DNA of 64,000 nt from Tuwongella immobilis (GCF_901538355.1 NZ_LR593887.1:1774920-1838919); one strand, 5' to 3'. Counted from the stretch's first letter, positions 17,231 to 27,514 are shown. Made by a program: numbers and translations. The notes: generated by a model not told the origin, from the letters alone.

Positions 17231-20200
17231 TTACTTCAGTCGGGACAGGTATTCGATGAGGTCGAGGAACTCGGCAGGTGACATGGCTCCGGCTTGGCCT
17301 TCGGGCATGCTCGACTGCTTGAGTTGCGTTCGTTCATCGATATCGTCGACTTTGATGGTCTTCTTGTCCTTGCCGTCGAAGATCACGACTTCTTTCGGGG
17401 TTTCGCTCACGACGAGGCCGGTGATGGTTTTGCCATCCAGCGTATCAATCCGGGTGGATTGGTACTTTTGATCGACTTCGGCGTTGGGGTCGATGATCGA
17501 TTCGACGAGCTTGTACTTCGTCAATCGGGTGGCGACCTTATCGAGGTTCGGCCCGTATTCTTGCCCTTCGCCGTTGCCGACGCGGTGACAAGCGGTGCAG
17601 TTGCGGACGAAGACGGCTCGCCCATTGTTGGGGTTGCCGGTCATGCTCGACAATGCGGTCATGGCCTTGTTGCGTTGCTCGATGGTCTTTTCTTCTTGGC
17701 TGAGCAGCAGCACGATATGCGGCAGCGCGGCACCACCGGCTTTGTTGGCGGCCAACAGTTCGCCCAGGAGTTTCTTGGCTTCGGGGTTGTCGGCGGTCAG
17801 TTTGCCGGTGAGATATCCGGTTCGCCACAGATTTTCATGGCCCGAAAGGGACACTTCGAGTGTGTAGCGGGCCCAGTAATCGAGCGGCTTTTTCGCCGTT
17901 GCGACCAATCCGGCGACGGCTTCGGGAGTGGCGAAGAAGCTCAGGCCACGCATCGCTTCGGTCCGCACCCGCGGATGATCGTCTTCGGCCATCTTGATGA
18001 GCATCGCTTGCGCGTTGGGGACCAACTCACGCTCATCGGATAGCACGTGCGTCGCGGCGGCACGGGCTTGCGGCGTCTTGGCGGCGAGAACTTTTTGCAG
18101 CAGTTCATCGCTGACGGCGTGGAACGATTGTTGCAGCCACAACGCTTCGCACAGCAGGCGGTCGTAGACTGGATCGCTGGGATTCAGGCTGGCGACCCAC
18201 TTTTGCAAGTCGGCGAGCAGTTCCTTGGCCGGGCGATCGCGCAGTTCGCGGCGAGCACGATAGCGGGTGCGCCATTCGTATTCGCGGAATTGTTCGAATA
18301 GTTCGGCATTCGATTTGCCAAATTGCGTCACCGGCTTGACCAACGGCTTATCCGTCGCCACGAGGCGATAGATGCGGCCACGGGTGTGATCGCGGTTGGG
18401 GTCGCGTTGCGAATACTGCATGTGACCGATGAGCGCGTTGGCCCAATCGCCGAACCACAGGGCACCATCCGGCCCGATTTGCGGATCTGCCGGGCGGAAG
18501 TGCTTGTCGGTGGAGCGGATGAGATCATCGGGCTTGCCGTCGCTGAGCTTCAGCCGTTTGCCCGCGAAACCGGCCCCATCTTCTTGAATGTCGATTCGCG
18601 GCATGCCGTTCATGTTGATGACACAGGCATAGGTGAAATGCTTTTGGATCGAATCGGGCAGCGCTCGACTGACCAGCCATTCGCACCCCAGAGCCGGACG
18701 CATGCCTTCGTTATTGAAGACGGTGTTCATCCCCTTGCGGCCCGAAATCATCGCTCCGGACAGCGGCGTATCCCAGTGGTGGTTCGACGTGGTGCCGTCG
18801 CCGACGATCCCTTGGCCCCATTCATCGAACACATAGCACCAGGAGTTGTATTGGCCCGGCAGCAGGAAATGACGAATCTTCAGCGTTCGCGGATCGAACA
18901 CATACGCGCCACCGGCGGTGTTGCGGTGCGGTCCCCACGGCGTTTCCAGGGTGGTGCTGGTGGCAATCCCTTCGAGCATGTGCAGCAGACCGCCGTTGCT
19001 CCACTCGAATGCGCCGCAGGTGTGGTGGGTGTCGTCGGTCGCCCAACCATCGAGCAGATGCACGACCAAATCGGCCTTATCATCACCGTTGGTGTCTTTG
19101 AGGAACAGCAGCCGCGGTTGATCGACAACGAGAACGCCACCATTCCAGAATTCAAAACCGGTGGGGCAGTGGAGTTGATCGTAAAAGACGGTCGATTTAT
19201 CGGCTTTGCCGTCGCCGTTGGTGTCTTCGAGGATGACCAATTTATCATTGGCCTTGGGCATTCCCGGTTGCCATTGCGGATAGCTGGGCATGCAGGAGAC
19301 CCACAGTCGCCCCTTGCCATCGAAGTTGAGTTGAACCGGCTTGGCCAACTCGGGGAACTTCGTTTCATCGGCGAACAATTCGATTTTCGTGCCCGGCGGG
19401 GTGGTGCAGGATTCGATCAATTGTTGCGGCGTGAGATAGCGTAATTCGGGGGCTTCGGAGTATTTCTGCCGGGGGTCGCCGAAGCGAGTTTGCGGCGTGA
19501 ACAGTTCGCCGGTTTCGCTGTCGTCGGGCTTGGCCGCTACTTGCTTGCCTTGGGCCAAATCCCACACATAGCGATCTCGCACGGCGGCCATGTTGCGAAT
19601 CTTCAGATATTCGCCGGGGAAGGTTTCCGTATCCCAGGTGCGACGGCCACCGTATACGTACCAGCCGTTGACCATGCGATAATCTTGCAGGTGAACCCAC
19701 GACTTGTCATTGATGGCGGCTCGCAGCCGCTCGAATCGGGAATCCGGCTCGTATCGGGTGGCGGAACCAAACAGCGCACCTTCCAGCGCGCTGCCGATCA
19801 GAGCATCGCCCTTTTCGTTGGCATGGCAACCGTTGATGGTGAATTGCAGGCCAGGCTCTTGATTGAAGGCCGCGAGCGTGGGCGTGTACAGATCGACAAA
19901 CGCGAGCTTGCGCTTGTCCGCAACCGCTTTCACCGCATCGGCATACAGCTTCAGATTGGCGTTTTCTTTGGCACCACCGGGCAGCATCGAATCGCCCGCG
20001 TTTTCAAAGGCGAGTGGCGAGACCAGCACAAATCGCGGCTTCGACTTGGCATCATCGCGGGGGTATTTGTTGGTGAATTCGTCGAGGAATCGCTCGTAGT
20101 CGCCTTTGAATTTTTCGACGCCTTCGGGGCCAGCGAACGACTCGTTCCAGCCAAAGAAACAGAGGAACGTATCCGGATTGAATGCGTACAGCGGATCGTC

Positions 20201-20584
20201 CAATCGGGTGTAGTCGTTGGATCGTTGGCGAATGGCGACTTCGTCGGCGGGGCGGCCAAAGTTGCGGATCACCAATTCCAGCTTGGCAAACCGCATCTGC
20301 ACCAGCGTCTCAAAGTGACCGAACAGATTCATTCGCTCGGCGGTCGAGTTGCCCACCAGGGCAATCCGCTCATGCGGAATGAATTGCAGCGGGAGTTCGC
20401 TCGGCGGCAGGGCCGGTCGTTGTGGGCGTGGGCCAACTTTCAGCAGTTGCTCGGCGGTACCGGAGAGCTTTTTGCCTTTTTGTTGGGCCACGATTTCCGG
20501 CAGAGAAGTGGAAGCGAGCCAGCCAACGCAAACGACCAACAGGCCAAGCGATGGAAGCCACCAAGGTGAGCGGAAACAGCGCAT
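17231..20584 (-). CDS. PVC-type secreted SGNH / HEAT / cytochrome c fusion protein
   Basis: A 1117-residue exported protein of the large PVC-superphylum group often called membrane-bound dehydrogenase or heme-binding protein. The start chosen gives a signal peptide (MRCFRSPWW followed by a hydrophobic stretch); an upstream start adds 18 residues. Order: an SGNH-hydrolase-like domain (VGNSTAER motif near 75 and WNE, about 70-330), a propeller-like dehydrogenase domain with repeated DTNGDGKAD motifs (about 400-750), HEAT-like repeats (about 790-960) and a C-terminal cytochrome c with CTACH near residue 995. It probably works in the periplasm in oxidation of sugars or other carbon compounds. Substrate unknown. 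No operon partners are visible. Confidence 0.9.
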   Translation of the reverse strand: MRCFRSPWWLPSLGLLVVCVGWLASTSLPEIVAQQKGKKLSGTAEQLLKVGPRPQRPALPPSELPLQFIPHERIALVGNSTAERMNLFGHFETLVQMRFAKLELVIRNFGRPADEVAIRQRSNDYTRLDDPLYAFNPDTFLCFFGWNESFAGPEGVEKFKGDYERFLDEFTNKYPRDDAKSKPRFVLVSPLAFENAGDSMLPGGAKENANLKLYADAVKAVADKRKLAFVDLYTPTLAAFNQEPGLQFTINGCHANEKGDALIGSALEGALFGSATRYEPDSRFERLRAAINDKSWVHLQDYRMVNGWYVYGGRRTWDTETFPGEYLKIRNMAAVRDRYVWDLAQGKQVAAKPDDSETGELFTPQTRFGDPRQKYSEAPELRYLTPQQLIESCTTPPGTKIELFADETKFPELAKPVQLNFDGKGRLWVSCMPSYPQWQPGMPKANDKLVILEDTNGDGKADKSTVFYDQLHCPTGFEFWNGGVLVVDQPRLLFLKDTNGDDKADLVVHLLDGWATDDTHHTCGAFEWSNGGLLHMLEGIATSTTLETPWGPHRNTAGGAYVFDPRTLKIRHFLLPGQYNSWCYVFDEWGQGIVGDGTTSNHHWDTPLSGAMISGRKGMNTVFNNEGMRPALGCEWLVSRALPDSIQKHFTYACVINMNGMPRIDIQEDGAGFAGKRLKLSDGKPDDLIRSTDKHFRPADPQIGPDGALWFGDWANALIGHMQYSQRDPNRDHTRGRIYRLVATDKPLVKPVTQFGKSNAELFEQFREYEWRTRYRARRELRDRPAKELLADLQKWVASLNPSDPVYDRLLCEALWLQQSFHAVSDELLQKVLAAKTPQARAAATHVLSDERELVPNAQAMLIKMAEDDHPRVRTEAMRGLSFFATPEAVAGLVATAKKPLDYWARYTLEVSLSGHENLWRTGYLTGKLTADNPEAKKLLGELLAANKAGGAALPHIVLLLSQEEKTIEQRNKAMTALSSMTGNPNNGRAVFVRNCTACHRVGNGEGQEYGPNLDKVATRLTKYKLVESIIDPNAEVDQKYQSTRIDTLDGKTITGLVVSETPKEVVIFDGKDKKTIKVDDIDERTQLKQSSMPEGQAGAMSPAEFLDLIEYLSRLK

Positions 20585-20790
20585 AAGTCGTCTCGAAAAA
20601 ACACGGAGAGAAAACCTTCCGAACTCTTTGGACATCAATTCTGTCTGGGAGTTCCGAGATTCGCGGAAACTAGCTGGGTACCAGTATCCGCGTCAATCGT
20701 GTGGTTGTCTATCAGAAACCGAAGAAACTTCGCTGATCGCAACCACCGATTGCCCCGTGAATTGTCGACGATTTTGCAAGCGCCGCGGAC

Positions 20791-22047
20791 TTATTCGAAG
20801 GCGATGGAACCCATTGCGCCGCTGAGGAACAAGATCACCGATAGACCGACCAAGAACCATCCGCCCAGTCCGATTGTCGGCTGCACCAAAACGGCGTTGC
20901 TGCCTTCGGGTGGGTGTGCGACGGTGGGAATCCAGGAGTTCCACATCGGTGCGTTCGGATCGATCGGCAGCAGCGTGGCACGGCTGCGAAACAGCAAGTA
21001 GCCGCTCGTCGCCAGCATGCCCACACCACCCGCGCACATCAGCCACAGTCGGGTGAAATCGGCATTCTCGCCTTCTGGGACGATCAGTTTCAGTTTGCCC
21101 AGCATCAGCAGTACGGCAATGGAATTATTCCCAAAGTGCAGGAAAATCGGAATCCACATCGAGCGGGACCACCAGAGTGTCAGATGCAGTGCCACGCCCA
21201 TGCATCCGGTGATGAGCACTTGCAGCGGCAAACCGTGCATCATGCCGAAGAAAATCGACGTGATGACAATCCCGGAAACCAAGCCAAAGCGGGTGATCAA
21301 GCCGCGAGCCAAGAATCCGCGACAGAAGAACTCTTCGCCCAAGCCCGGCCCGAGTCCGATCACCAACACCGCGAACAGCACCGACCAACTCTGGAATGCC
21401 TGCTTCAGCATCAGTTCCGCGGAATTCTCTTCGACCGGATCGGCTTTCATCCCCGCCATGAGCGCTTCGCCGATCAGATTCGACGTGATGATGAAGCCGG
21501 GTAGCAGCACGACTGCAAGCACGGCATGCTGAAAACTCGATCGCCGCAGGGCAATTTCGCGCGTCCATTCTCGACCAATCGAAACGCGCAACAGCACAAT
21601 GCTAAACAACACCGTGGCCAATTCGGCAATGCCCATGCCGAAGCCGATTGCAGCCAAGATGTTCGGCGCTTCCGCCGGTGCTTTGGTGAATACTTCGACC
21701 TCAGCTTCGAGGATTTTCAGCCGATTTTCTCCGGGAATCAACGAGACTGCGTATCCGAGATAGCCAACAAATCCGACCATGAATCCGATGCAGAGAATCA
21801 GCAAAAACAGCAGACACCAGCCGAACGAGGCGAAGATTCCGCGACCGGGAGTCGAGCGGGCTCGCACGCGCAAGCTCGGTCCCAGCAACGGGTTCGGTTC
21901 GGAACTGCGGACGGGCAATTCACCGGGTGGCACCTGGCGGACCATCGGCGGGAGATCGTTCGGCTGCGGCAGAGCATCCGACGATTGCGGGAGATGATCG
22001 AAAGCAGGCTCGGAATTCGGGGTCGGCTTCGGCTCATCATCACGCAT
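20791..22047 (-). CDS. CPBP family intramembrane metalloprotease
   Basis: A 418-residue membrane protein of the CPBP/CAAX protease (Abi) family. The N-terminal ~100 residues are Pro-rich and probably cytosolic; about eight hydrophobic segments follow. The three family motifs are present: GEEFFCRG (EExxxR) near residue 234, FFGMMH (FxxxH) and HFGNN (HxxxN). The start is the ATG with GAGGA seven bases upstream; the upstream frame would begin with TTG. It lies 27 bases after the stop of a multi-span membrane protein gene on the same strand and is the last gene of a cell-envelope group. Substrate unknown. Confidence 0.88.
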   Translation of the reverse strand: MRDDEPKPTPNSEPAFDHLPQSSDALPQPNDLPPMVRQVPPGELPVRSSEPNPLLGPSLRVRARSTPGRGIFASFGWCLLFLLILCIGFMVGFVGYLGYAVSLIPGENRLKILEAEVEVFTKAPAEAPNILAAIGFGMGIAELATVLFSIVLLRVSIGREWTREIALRRSSFQHAVLAVVLLPGFIITSNLIGEALMAGMKADPVEENSAELMLKQAFQSWSVLFAVLVIGLGPGLGEEFFCRGFLARGLITRFGLVSGIVITSIFFGMMHGLPLQVLITGCMGVALHLTLWWSRSMWIPIFLHFGNNSIAVLLMLGKLKLIVPEGENADFTRLWLMCAGGVGMLATSGYLLFRSRATLLPIDPNAPMWNSWIPTVAHPPEGSNAVLVQPTIGLGGWFLVGLSVILFLSGAMGSIAFE

Positions 22048-22074
22048 CGGAGCATCCTCATTCGCAGGCAATCG

Positions 22075-23625
22075 TTAATACCGCAGCCAGTAATAATACT
22101 CACACAACTGATACAGCCATGGGTGTCGCCAAGGATTGATCAGTGGATAGAAGACGGTGAACGCCGAGATTCCCAACAGGGCCAACACGGTGCGCTCCCG
22201 CCAGCGAATCCCCGCCCAGCGATCGAGCACGGGGAGCATGAGCACCAACCAAATGGGCGTCAGCCAAAACAGCCAGCGCGGTCCCGCCGTCCATCCGCCA
22301 TAATTATTCGTCTTGGCGATGTAAAATCCAATCACCACCACGGAAACCATCAGCATGAGCCCGCCGATGGTCGTCAACCAATCGCCGCGAAATCGCTCGA
22401 CGATCGCCTGGCGGAATGCACCTGCCATTCCCAGCACACTCAGCAGCCAAATCGGGGTCAGGCTGAACATGCCATGATGCCCGACCAGCAAGTGGAAGGC
22501 GTACCGCCACTTGGGTTCATCGGCGGCATCGATTCCGCGCGCACCGGCCACCCGGAGTTTCAGCCAGTGACTCCCCGGATATTCGTACCATTCGCTACCA
22601 AACTTGGCATACGCGGGGATGAGTTCGCCGGTGGCTACCACCATGCTCACAGCCAGCGCCAACATGGGCAAAAATGCGCCGAATGCGAATGCGGCCACGC
22701 AGCGACGCTCTCGCAACGCCAGCAACACGCCCAAGCCAACCACCAGCGACAACGCCGGGAGTTCGAGCGTGAATAATCCCCCCGCCGCGAGTCCCGCCAG
22801 AAGCGCGGAGCGTCGGCTGAGTGATTCCCCCGCTGGAGTGAGGAGAATCGGTGCGACGGCCGCCAATGCCAGCACCATGCCGAGACTGTGATTGTTCAGC
22901 GTGTTGCTAAACGGAATCAGATACATGCCAAAGCACGCGACCGCGAACGCCACAAGTTGCGTCCAGGGCTGCTGGCTCCAGCGCAAAATCAGCCGACGCA
23001 TCAGCACCAAGAAGCCCCACATCGGCAGCAGATTGGTCACGAGCAAAATCGTCACCACCACCGGCCAGCGATCATGGACAATCGATAATCCGACTGTCTG
23101 CTTCAGGAACCAATATTGGCCCGCGACGATGAGCGTGAGCAGCGGCGGTTTGCTGGAGTAAAAGTGCTGCGTTTCGGGATTCAGAATGCGATCGACCGAG
23201 GCGTAGTCATCTTCGAAGATGATCCCCTCATCCCGATAGCCGCTTGGCTTGCTGGCGTCGGGGATGCGCTGCCCGATGGAGAATCGCCCCTCATCCACAA
23301 GCGCCCGCACCGTTGCCCAACGGGAACGATCGTTTGAACTGAACATCGGCGACGGTTCGGGGCGGAGTTTGGGCCAACTGCGTGGCGGTGGGTCGGGGTC
23401 ATTCTGGCGGTAGCCATCCGGGCGATCGCTGCGGAACAGGCTTGGCTCGTAGATGCGCTCGGCTCCGACGATGCGAGCCGCACACACCGCCAAGCTCAGT
23501 AGCATCAGCATCGCAAAGACGGTGCGCACCAAGCCATTGCCGGAACTCCCGTCACCCGAATGAGTTCCGGAGCTGGCATTCAGACCCGCAGGCACCGCAG
23601 CAGTCGAATCAGAGTCGGGCATCAT
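22075..23625 (-). CDS. Multi-span membrane protein, glycosyltransferase-like
   Basis: A 516-residue integral membrane protein with about eleven hydrophobic segments. The first cytosolic stretch leads to a long loop containing RSDRPDGY, GRFSIG and EDDYASVD, which resembles the lumenal loop of GT-C / ArnT-like transferases acting on lipid-linked sugars. I cannot point to a confirmed DxD catalytic pair in that loop, so the assignment is tentative. The start (two adjacent Met codons, 23622-23625) overlaps the end of the GT2 gene by about 17 bases, showing co-translation with it. Confidence 0.78.
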   Translation of the reverse strand: MMPDSDSTAAVPAGLNASSGTHSGDGSSGNGLVRTVFAMLMLLSLAVCAARIVGAERIYEPSLFRSDRPDGYRQNDPDPPPRSWPKLRPEPSPMFSSNDRSRWATVRALVDEGRFSIGQRIPDASKPSGYRDEGIIFEDDYASVDRILNPETQHFYSSKPPLLTLIVAGQYWFLKQTVGLSIVHDRWPVVVTILLVTNLLPMWGFLVLMRRLILRWSQQPWTQLVAFAVACFGMYLIPFSNTLNNHSLGMVLALAAVAPILLTPAGESLSRRSALLAGLAAGGLFTLELPALSLVVGLGVLLALRERRCVAAFAFGAFLPMLALAVSMVVATGELIPAYAKFGSEWYEYPGSHWLKLRVAGARGIDAADEPKWRYAFHLLVGHHGMFSLTPIWLLSVLGMAGAFRQAIVERFRGDWLTTIGGLMLMVSVVVIGFYIAKTNNYGGWTAGPRWLFWLTPIWLVLMLPVLDRWAGIRWRERTVLALLGISAFTVFYPLINPWRHPWLYQLCEYYYWLRY

Positions 23626-24643
23626 GGGCAACCGGGCGACTGGGAAGAGAATCCAGAGTTTCGGCAATGCTAAAGCTGTCTTCGTCTTTCGATTGTGTGA
23701 CGACAAGCATCTCGGCGATCAATCCAAAGAGGAACAGTTGTGCCCCAAACAGCAGTGCCGTCAGGGAATACGACAGCAGCGGACGGTTGTGCAATGGTTC
23801 AATTGCCGCATCCGGCTGGAACCATCGGATCACCCACGTGATGGCCAGATAGGTCATCCCCAGCAATCCCAGCGCGAACGACCCCAGCCCAAGAGATCCG
23901 AGCATGTGCTGCGGGCGACGGCCAAAGCTGGTGATGAAGCTGACCGTCAACAGATCCAGGAATCCTTTGATGAATCGCCGCACACCATACTTGGAGTGGC
24001 CGTATTTGCGGGCGCGATGGTTGATGACCATTTCTCCCACGCGGTAGCCCTTGGCGGCGGCCAGCACGGGAATGAAGCGATGCAGTTCCCCGTACAGTCG
24101 CACTTCCTTCAGCACTTCGGCACGATAGCATTTCATGCCACAATTGTGGTCATGCAGTTTCACGCCGGTCAAGGTGCTAATCATGCCATTAAACACACGA
24201 CTGGGAAAGACTTTATGCCACGGGTCGTGCCGGACTTTCTTCCAGCCGCTGATGACATCGTAGCCTTCGTTGAGTAATTCCAAAAATCGAGGAATTTCGT
24301 GCGGATCGTCCTGGAGGTCGGCGTCCAGCGTCAGCGCTACCTCGCCGCGGACCATGCGGAAGCCGGCTTGCAGGGCGGCGGCTTTGCCGAAGTTGCGCCG
24401 GAAGCGGATGGCGCGAATTTCCGGTTGCTCCGCGGCCAGCTTTTGAATCGCCGACCAGGAACCATCCCGACTGCCATCATCGACGAAGATGACTTCGAAG
24501 GGGCGTTGCAGTTGGGTCATCACCTCGCGGATTTCGCCCACCAGAATGTGCAAACTTTCGACTTCGTTGTAGACCGGCACCACCAGCGAGACCATCCCGG
24601 TCGATGCCAGGGCCGACGATTGCGAATCCGCGACGGTATTCAT
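23609..24643 (-). CDS. GT2 glycosyltransferase, polyprenyl-phosphate sugar synthase type
   Basis: A 344-residue family 2 glycosyltransferase like dolichyl-phosphate mannose synthase or ArnC. The catalytic half has VPVYNEVESL, FVDDGSRDGSW and LDADLQDDP, with the metal-binding DAD, and RNFGKAAALQ. Two C-terminal hydrophobic hairpins should anchor it in the membrane. It probably transfers a sugar from a nucleotide donor to undecaprenyl phosphate for use by a membrane transferase such as its downstream neighbour. It overlaps the flippase-like gene upstream by four bases (ATGA) and the membrane-protein gene downstream by 17, so the three genes are one operon. Confidence 0.92.
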   Translation of the reverse strand: MNTVADSQSSALASTGMVSLVVPVYNEVESLHILVGEIREVMTQLQRPFEVIFVDDGSRDGSWSAIQKLAAEQPEIRAIRFRRNFGKAAALQAGFRMVRGEVALTLDADLQDDPHEIPRFLELLNEGYDVISGWKKVRHDPWHKVFPSRVFNGMISTLTGVKLHDHNCGMKCYRAEVLKEVRLYGELHRFIPVLAAAKGYRVGEMVINHRARKYGHSKYGVRRFIKGFLDLLTVSFITSFGRRPQHMLGSLGLGSFALGLLGMTYLAITWVIRWFQPDAAIEPLHNRPLLSYSLTALLFGAQLFLFGLIAEMLVVTQSKDEDSFSIAETLDSLPSRPVAHDARL

Positions 24644-25641
24644 GAACGTCCCTCTTGCACAGGGTCGGCAGCGGCGGTTGTTCCCGAATCCTTCGGCACC
24701 GGCACCCACCACACCAGCAGCCCCATGGCCACAAATTCCGCGAAAGTCCAGAGCAGTCGCAACACCAAGGTCACCACCACTGCTAAGCCACTCGGCTCGC
24801 CGGTCATCCAATAGAGTGCCAATTCGGCGGCCAACAATCGTTGCAGGAAAAATTCCCGCACGCCGACTCCGCCCGGAGCCACCAGCACCACAAAGCCCAT
24901 GACATAGGCAATCGCGTTGATGCCCGTGGAGCGCAGCCAAGCATCGCGACTGAACTCCGGCGACTCGGGCAGAATCCCCACCATCGTCAGCCACAGGCTA
25001 AGCCCCAGCATCGCCCAGCCGAGCGACGTTTGCAGGATTCCGCGCAGCATCAGCGAGAACGGCAACGGCGGCATCTGATTGCCGGGATTGAACTTGCGAT
25101 TCAAGCGGCGAGCCAGCCGATGCAGCAACACAAACCCCAATGGCATGCACGCCAATGGAATCAGCATCCATTGCCGATTCTGAATCGTGTCCCCGACGCC
25201 CGGCACCCAGGCGAGCAGCAGCCCGCCGACCATCGCTCCGCCGGCCATGCTTGTCAGAGTTTCGTATAATCCCGTCAGTACCAGCATCGAGCGACTCGGT
25301 GCCAAGTGTCGCAACATGGCCACCCGCAGGACAATTACCCAGGCTTTGCCGGGCACATATTTCCCCAACTGGCTAACGAAATATGCCCGAACCCCCACAG
25401 CCCACGGGACTTGCGCTCCCTGGTTATGCAGCAACTGCACCCAAAACGTCGCCCATAGGGTATGTGTCAGCACATACAGCAGCCCCGCCAGGATGAGCGG
25501 AATCGGCCGGATGGTCAACGGCTGTTCCCACAATTCCGGGCGGCGCAACAGCGACCAGAATTGCCAGCCGACTCCCAAAACAATGAGAATCGGCAGCACC
25601 ACTTTGAGAATTTTCCAGACAATTTGCAGCTTCTTTTGCAT
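24640..25641 (-). CDS. Lysylphosphatidylglycerol synthase-like transmembrane protein (UPF0104)
   Basis: A 333-residue membrane protein with about eight hydrophobic segments, of the flippase-like UPF0104/AglD-type family related to the membrane half of MprF. Family clues are SQLGKYVPGKAWV early and APGGVGVREFFL near the C-terminus. Such proteins sit in lipid-sugar and envelope loci and may move or handle lipid-linked intermediates. It lacks the C-terminal aminoacyl transferase domain of MprF. It is the first gene of the three-gene operon with the GT2 enzyme. The start is the ATG at the edge of a 126-base divergent promoter region shared with the S1-domain gene. Confidence 0.88.
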   Translation of the reverse strand: MQKKLQIVWKILKVVLPILIVLGVGWQFWSLLRRPELWEQPLTIRPIPLILAGLLYVLTHTLWATFWVQLLHNQGAQVPWAVGVRAYFVSQLGKYVPGKAWVIVLRVAMLRHLAPSRSMLVLTGLYETLTSMAGGAMVGGLLLAWVPGVGDTIQNRQWMLIPLACMPLGFVLLHRLARRLNRKFNPGNQMPPLPFSLMLRGILQTSLGWAMLGLSLWLTMVGILPESPEFSRDAWLRSTGINAIAYVMGFVVLVAPGGVGVREFFLQRLLAAELALYWMTGEPSGLAVVVTLVLRLLWTFAEFVAMGLLVWWVPVPKDSGTTAAADPVQEGRS

Positions 25642-25767
25642 GGGGCAGATTGTATGGGCGAAACTTGTCAGAGTCGTGCAGGAAATTTTGAAAGCATCGC
25701 ATATAATCAGCCGTATGCTCTGGCCCGGCGGAGGAACCGGCAGGGGCCAATCCGAAGGAAGACTGTT

Positions 25768-27396
25768 ATGAGTAGCGACGAACCGACCTCCAATCCCAAG
25801 CCCACTCCCCCGCCCGCGATGGAACATCGCCCCGCGCCGCGACCGAATCGGCCGGGTGGTCCCCCGCGTGGCCCGTCTCATCCGCGACCGGGAATGCGGC
25901 CCGATGGCTCGGTGGGTGCGCCGCAACGCAGCGCGCAAGGGGCACCCGCTGGACGCAATCCCGCCGCTGGCGCCAAGCCCGGCGAAATCGGCGGCGATGA
26001 TCCGCTCTTTGGCGATGCACCGGTCACCCCGGAAAATTTTGATGCATCCCAAGTGCGATTCCGCCGCGAGAAACCCGCCACCGAGGGCGGCAAACCACCC
26101 GCACTCGACCAACAGCAACTCCCCACCTCGCAATTGCGACTGCGCGACCTCGACCAAGCGATTGAGGCCGAACTGGAAGCCGCACTTGCGGGCGTCAGCT
26201 CGGATTCGCTGTTTGCCGAACCCGCCGATGGCAAGAACACCCGTAAAGATGCGGCCACCAACAAGGTCGATCGCACTCGCGGACGAGTCGTCAGCGTTCA
26301 CCAGGGCGATATCTTCATCGAAGTTCCCGGCAGTCGCTCGCAAGGTGTCATGAGCGTTATGCAATTCGATGTCGCTCCGAAAGTCGGCGATATTGTCGAA
26401 TTCGATGTCGAACGCTTTGATTCCGCCAACGGCCTGCTGATTCTCACCCGCAAGGGGGCGGCGGCCGTCGATGTCGATTGGTCATCCGTCAGCATTGGCA
26501 CCATCGTCGAAGCCCGAGTCACCGCCGTGAACAAGGGCGGGCTGTCCGTGGAAGTCAACGGCCTGCGTGGCTTCTTGCCCATCAGCCAGATCGACATGTA
26601 CCGCGTCGAAAATGCGGAAATGTACGTCAACGAACGCCTCAAGTGCATGGTCACGGAAGTCTCGCCAGAAGATCGCAATCTGGTGGTCAGCCGACGGGCA
26701 CTGCTCGAGAAGGAACGCGAAAACCTCCGCGAAACCTTCTGGGCGCAAGTGCAAGTGGGCCAAATCCGCGAAGGGATCGTTCGTTCGGTCAAGCCGTTCG
26801 GCGCATTCGTCGATTTGGGCGGTGCAGATGGGATGATTCCGGCTGGCGAACTGTCGTGGGGCAAAGTCAACGATCCCTCCGATGTCGTCTCGATTGGCCA
26901 AAAAGTGCAGGTCAAGATTGTGCGGATCGATCTCGACGGCCGCAAAATCGGTCTGAGTCTGCGGGCACTGGTGGCCAGCCCCTGGGATTCACTCCGTGAC
27001 CGCGTGCGACCGGGGCTGCAAATCACCGGCACCGTCACGCGATTGATGGATTTCGGCGCATTCGTCGAAGTCGAACCAGGAATCGAAGGGTTGATCCACA
27101 TTGGCGAGTTGGGCCGTCAGCGCGTGCGACGGGTCAACGATGTTGTCAAGATTGGCCAGGAAGTCACCGTGCAGGTGCTGAATGTCGATCTGGATGCCCG
27201 CCGGATCAGTCTGTCGCTGAAAGCGGTGGAAGAAGCGAAGGCCAAAGCGGAAGAATCCGCCAACGCCGCCTCGCGTCCGCAACCCGAGCCGGAGCCAGAA
27301 GTTCCGGTCAAGCCGCGTGTCAAGCCAGCGAATCTGAAGGGTGGGACGGGCAGCAGCGGGCCGCTGTTCCCGAATCTGCCGTCCAGCAATTCGTAA
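25768..27396 (+). CDS. Four-S1-domain RNA-binding protein, ribosomal S1-like
   Basis: A 542-residue cytosolic protein. The first ~170 residues are rich in Pro, Gly and Arg and probably disordered. Four S1 (OB-fold) domains follow, starting near residues 171, 243, 330 and 416; domains 3 and 4 show the best signatures (KPFGAFVDLG and MDFGAFVEVE). The C-terminal tail is Pro/Glu-rich. It may act as ribosomal protein S1 or as a regulator of mRNA binding; canonical S1 has six domains, and whether a second S1 exists cannot be told. The ATG has AAGGA eight bases upstream. A strong hairpin terminator follows at 27419. Confidence 0.9.
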   Translation: MSSDEPTSNPKPTPPPAMEHRPAPRPNRPGGPPRGPSHPRPGMRPDGSVGAPQRSAQGAPAGRNPAAGAKPGEIGGDDPLFGDAPVTPENFDASQVRFRREKPATEGGKPPALDQQQLPTSQLRLRDLDQAIEAELEAALAGVSSDSLFAEPADGKNTRKDAATNKVDRTRGRVVSVHQGDIFIEVPGSRSQGVMSVMQFDVAPKVGDIVEFDVERFDSANGLLILTRKGAAAVDVDWSSVSIGTIVEARVTAVNKGGLSVEVNGLRGFLPISQIDMYRVENAEMYVNERLKCMVTEVSPEDRNLVVSRRALLEKERENLRETFWAQVQVGQIREGIVRSVKPFGAFVDLGGADGMIPAGELSWGKVNDPSDVVSIGQKVQVKIVRIDLDGRKIGLSLRALVASPWDSLRDRVRPGLQITGTVTRLMDFGAFVEVEPGIEGLIHIGELGRQRVRRVNDVVKIGQEVTVQVLNVDLDARRISLSLKAVEEAKAKAEESANAASRPQPEPEPEVPVKPRVKPANLKGGTGSSGPLFPNLPSSNS

Positions 27397-27418
27397 GCCA
27401 ACCCTCGAAGCTCCGCAT

Positions 27419-27470
27419 CCCCGTCAGAGTCCGTCGCCTCGCAAGGCGCGGCCATTCTGACGGGGTTTTT
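27419..27470 (+). terminator. Rho-independent terminator after the S1-domain gene
   Basis: A perfect 10-base stem (CCCCGTCAGA 27419-27428 with TCTGACGGGG 27456-27465) followed by five T residues. The 27-base loop contains a second small hairpin (CGCCT / AGGCG). It is 22 bases after the stop codon. Confidence 0.88.
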
Positions 27471-27514
27471 CGCCCGTGTTCCCTCCCTGCATTCCGCATC
27501 AAGGAAACCGCACC

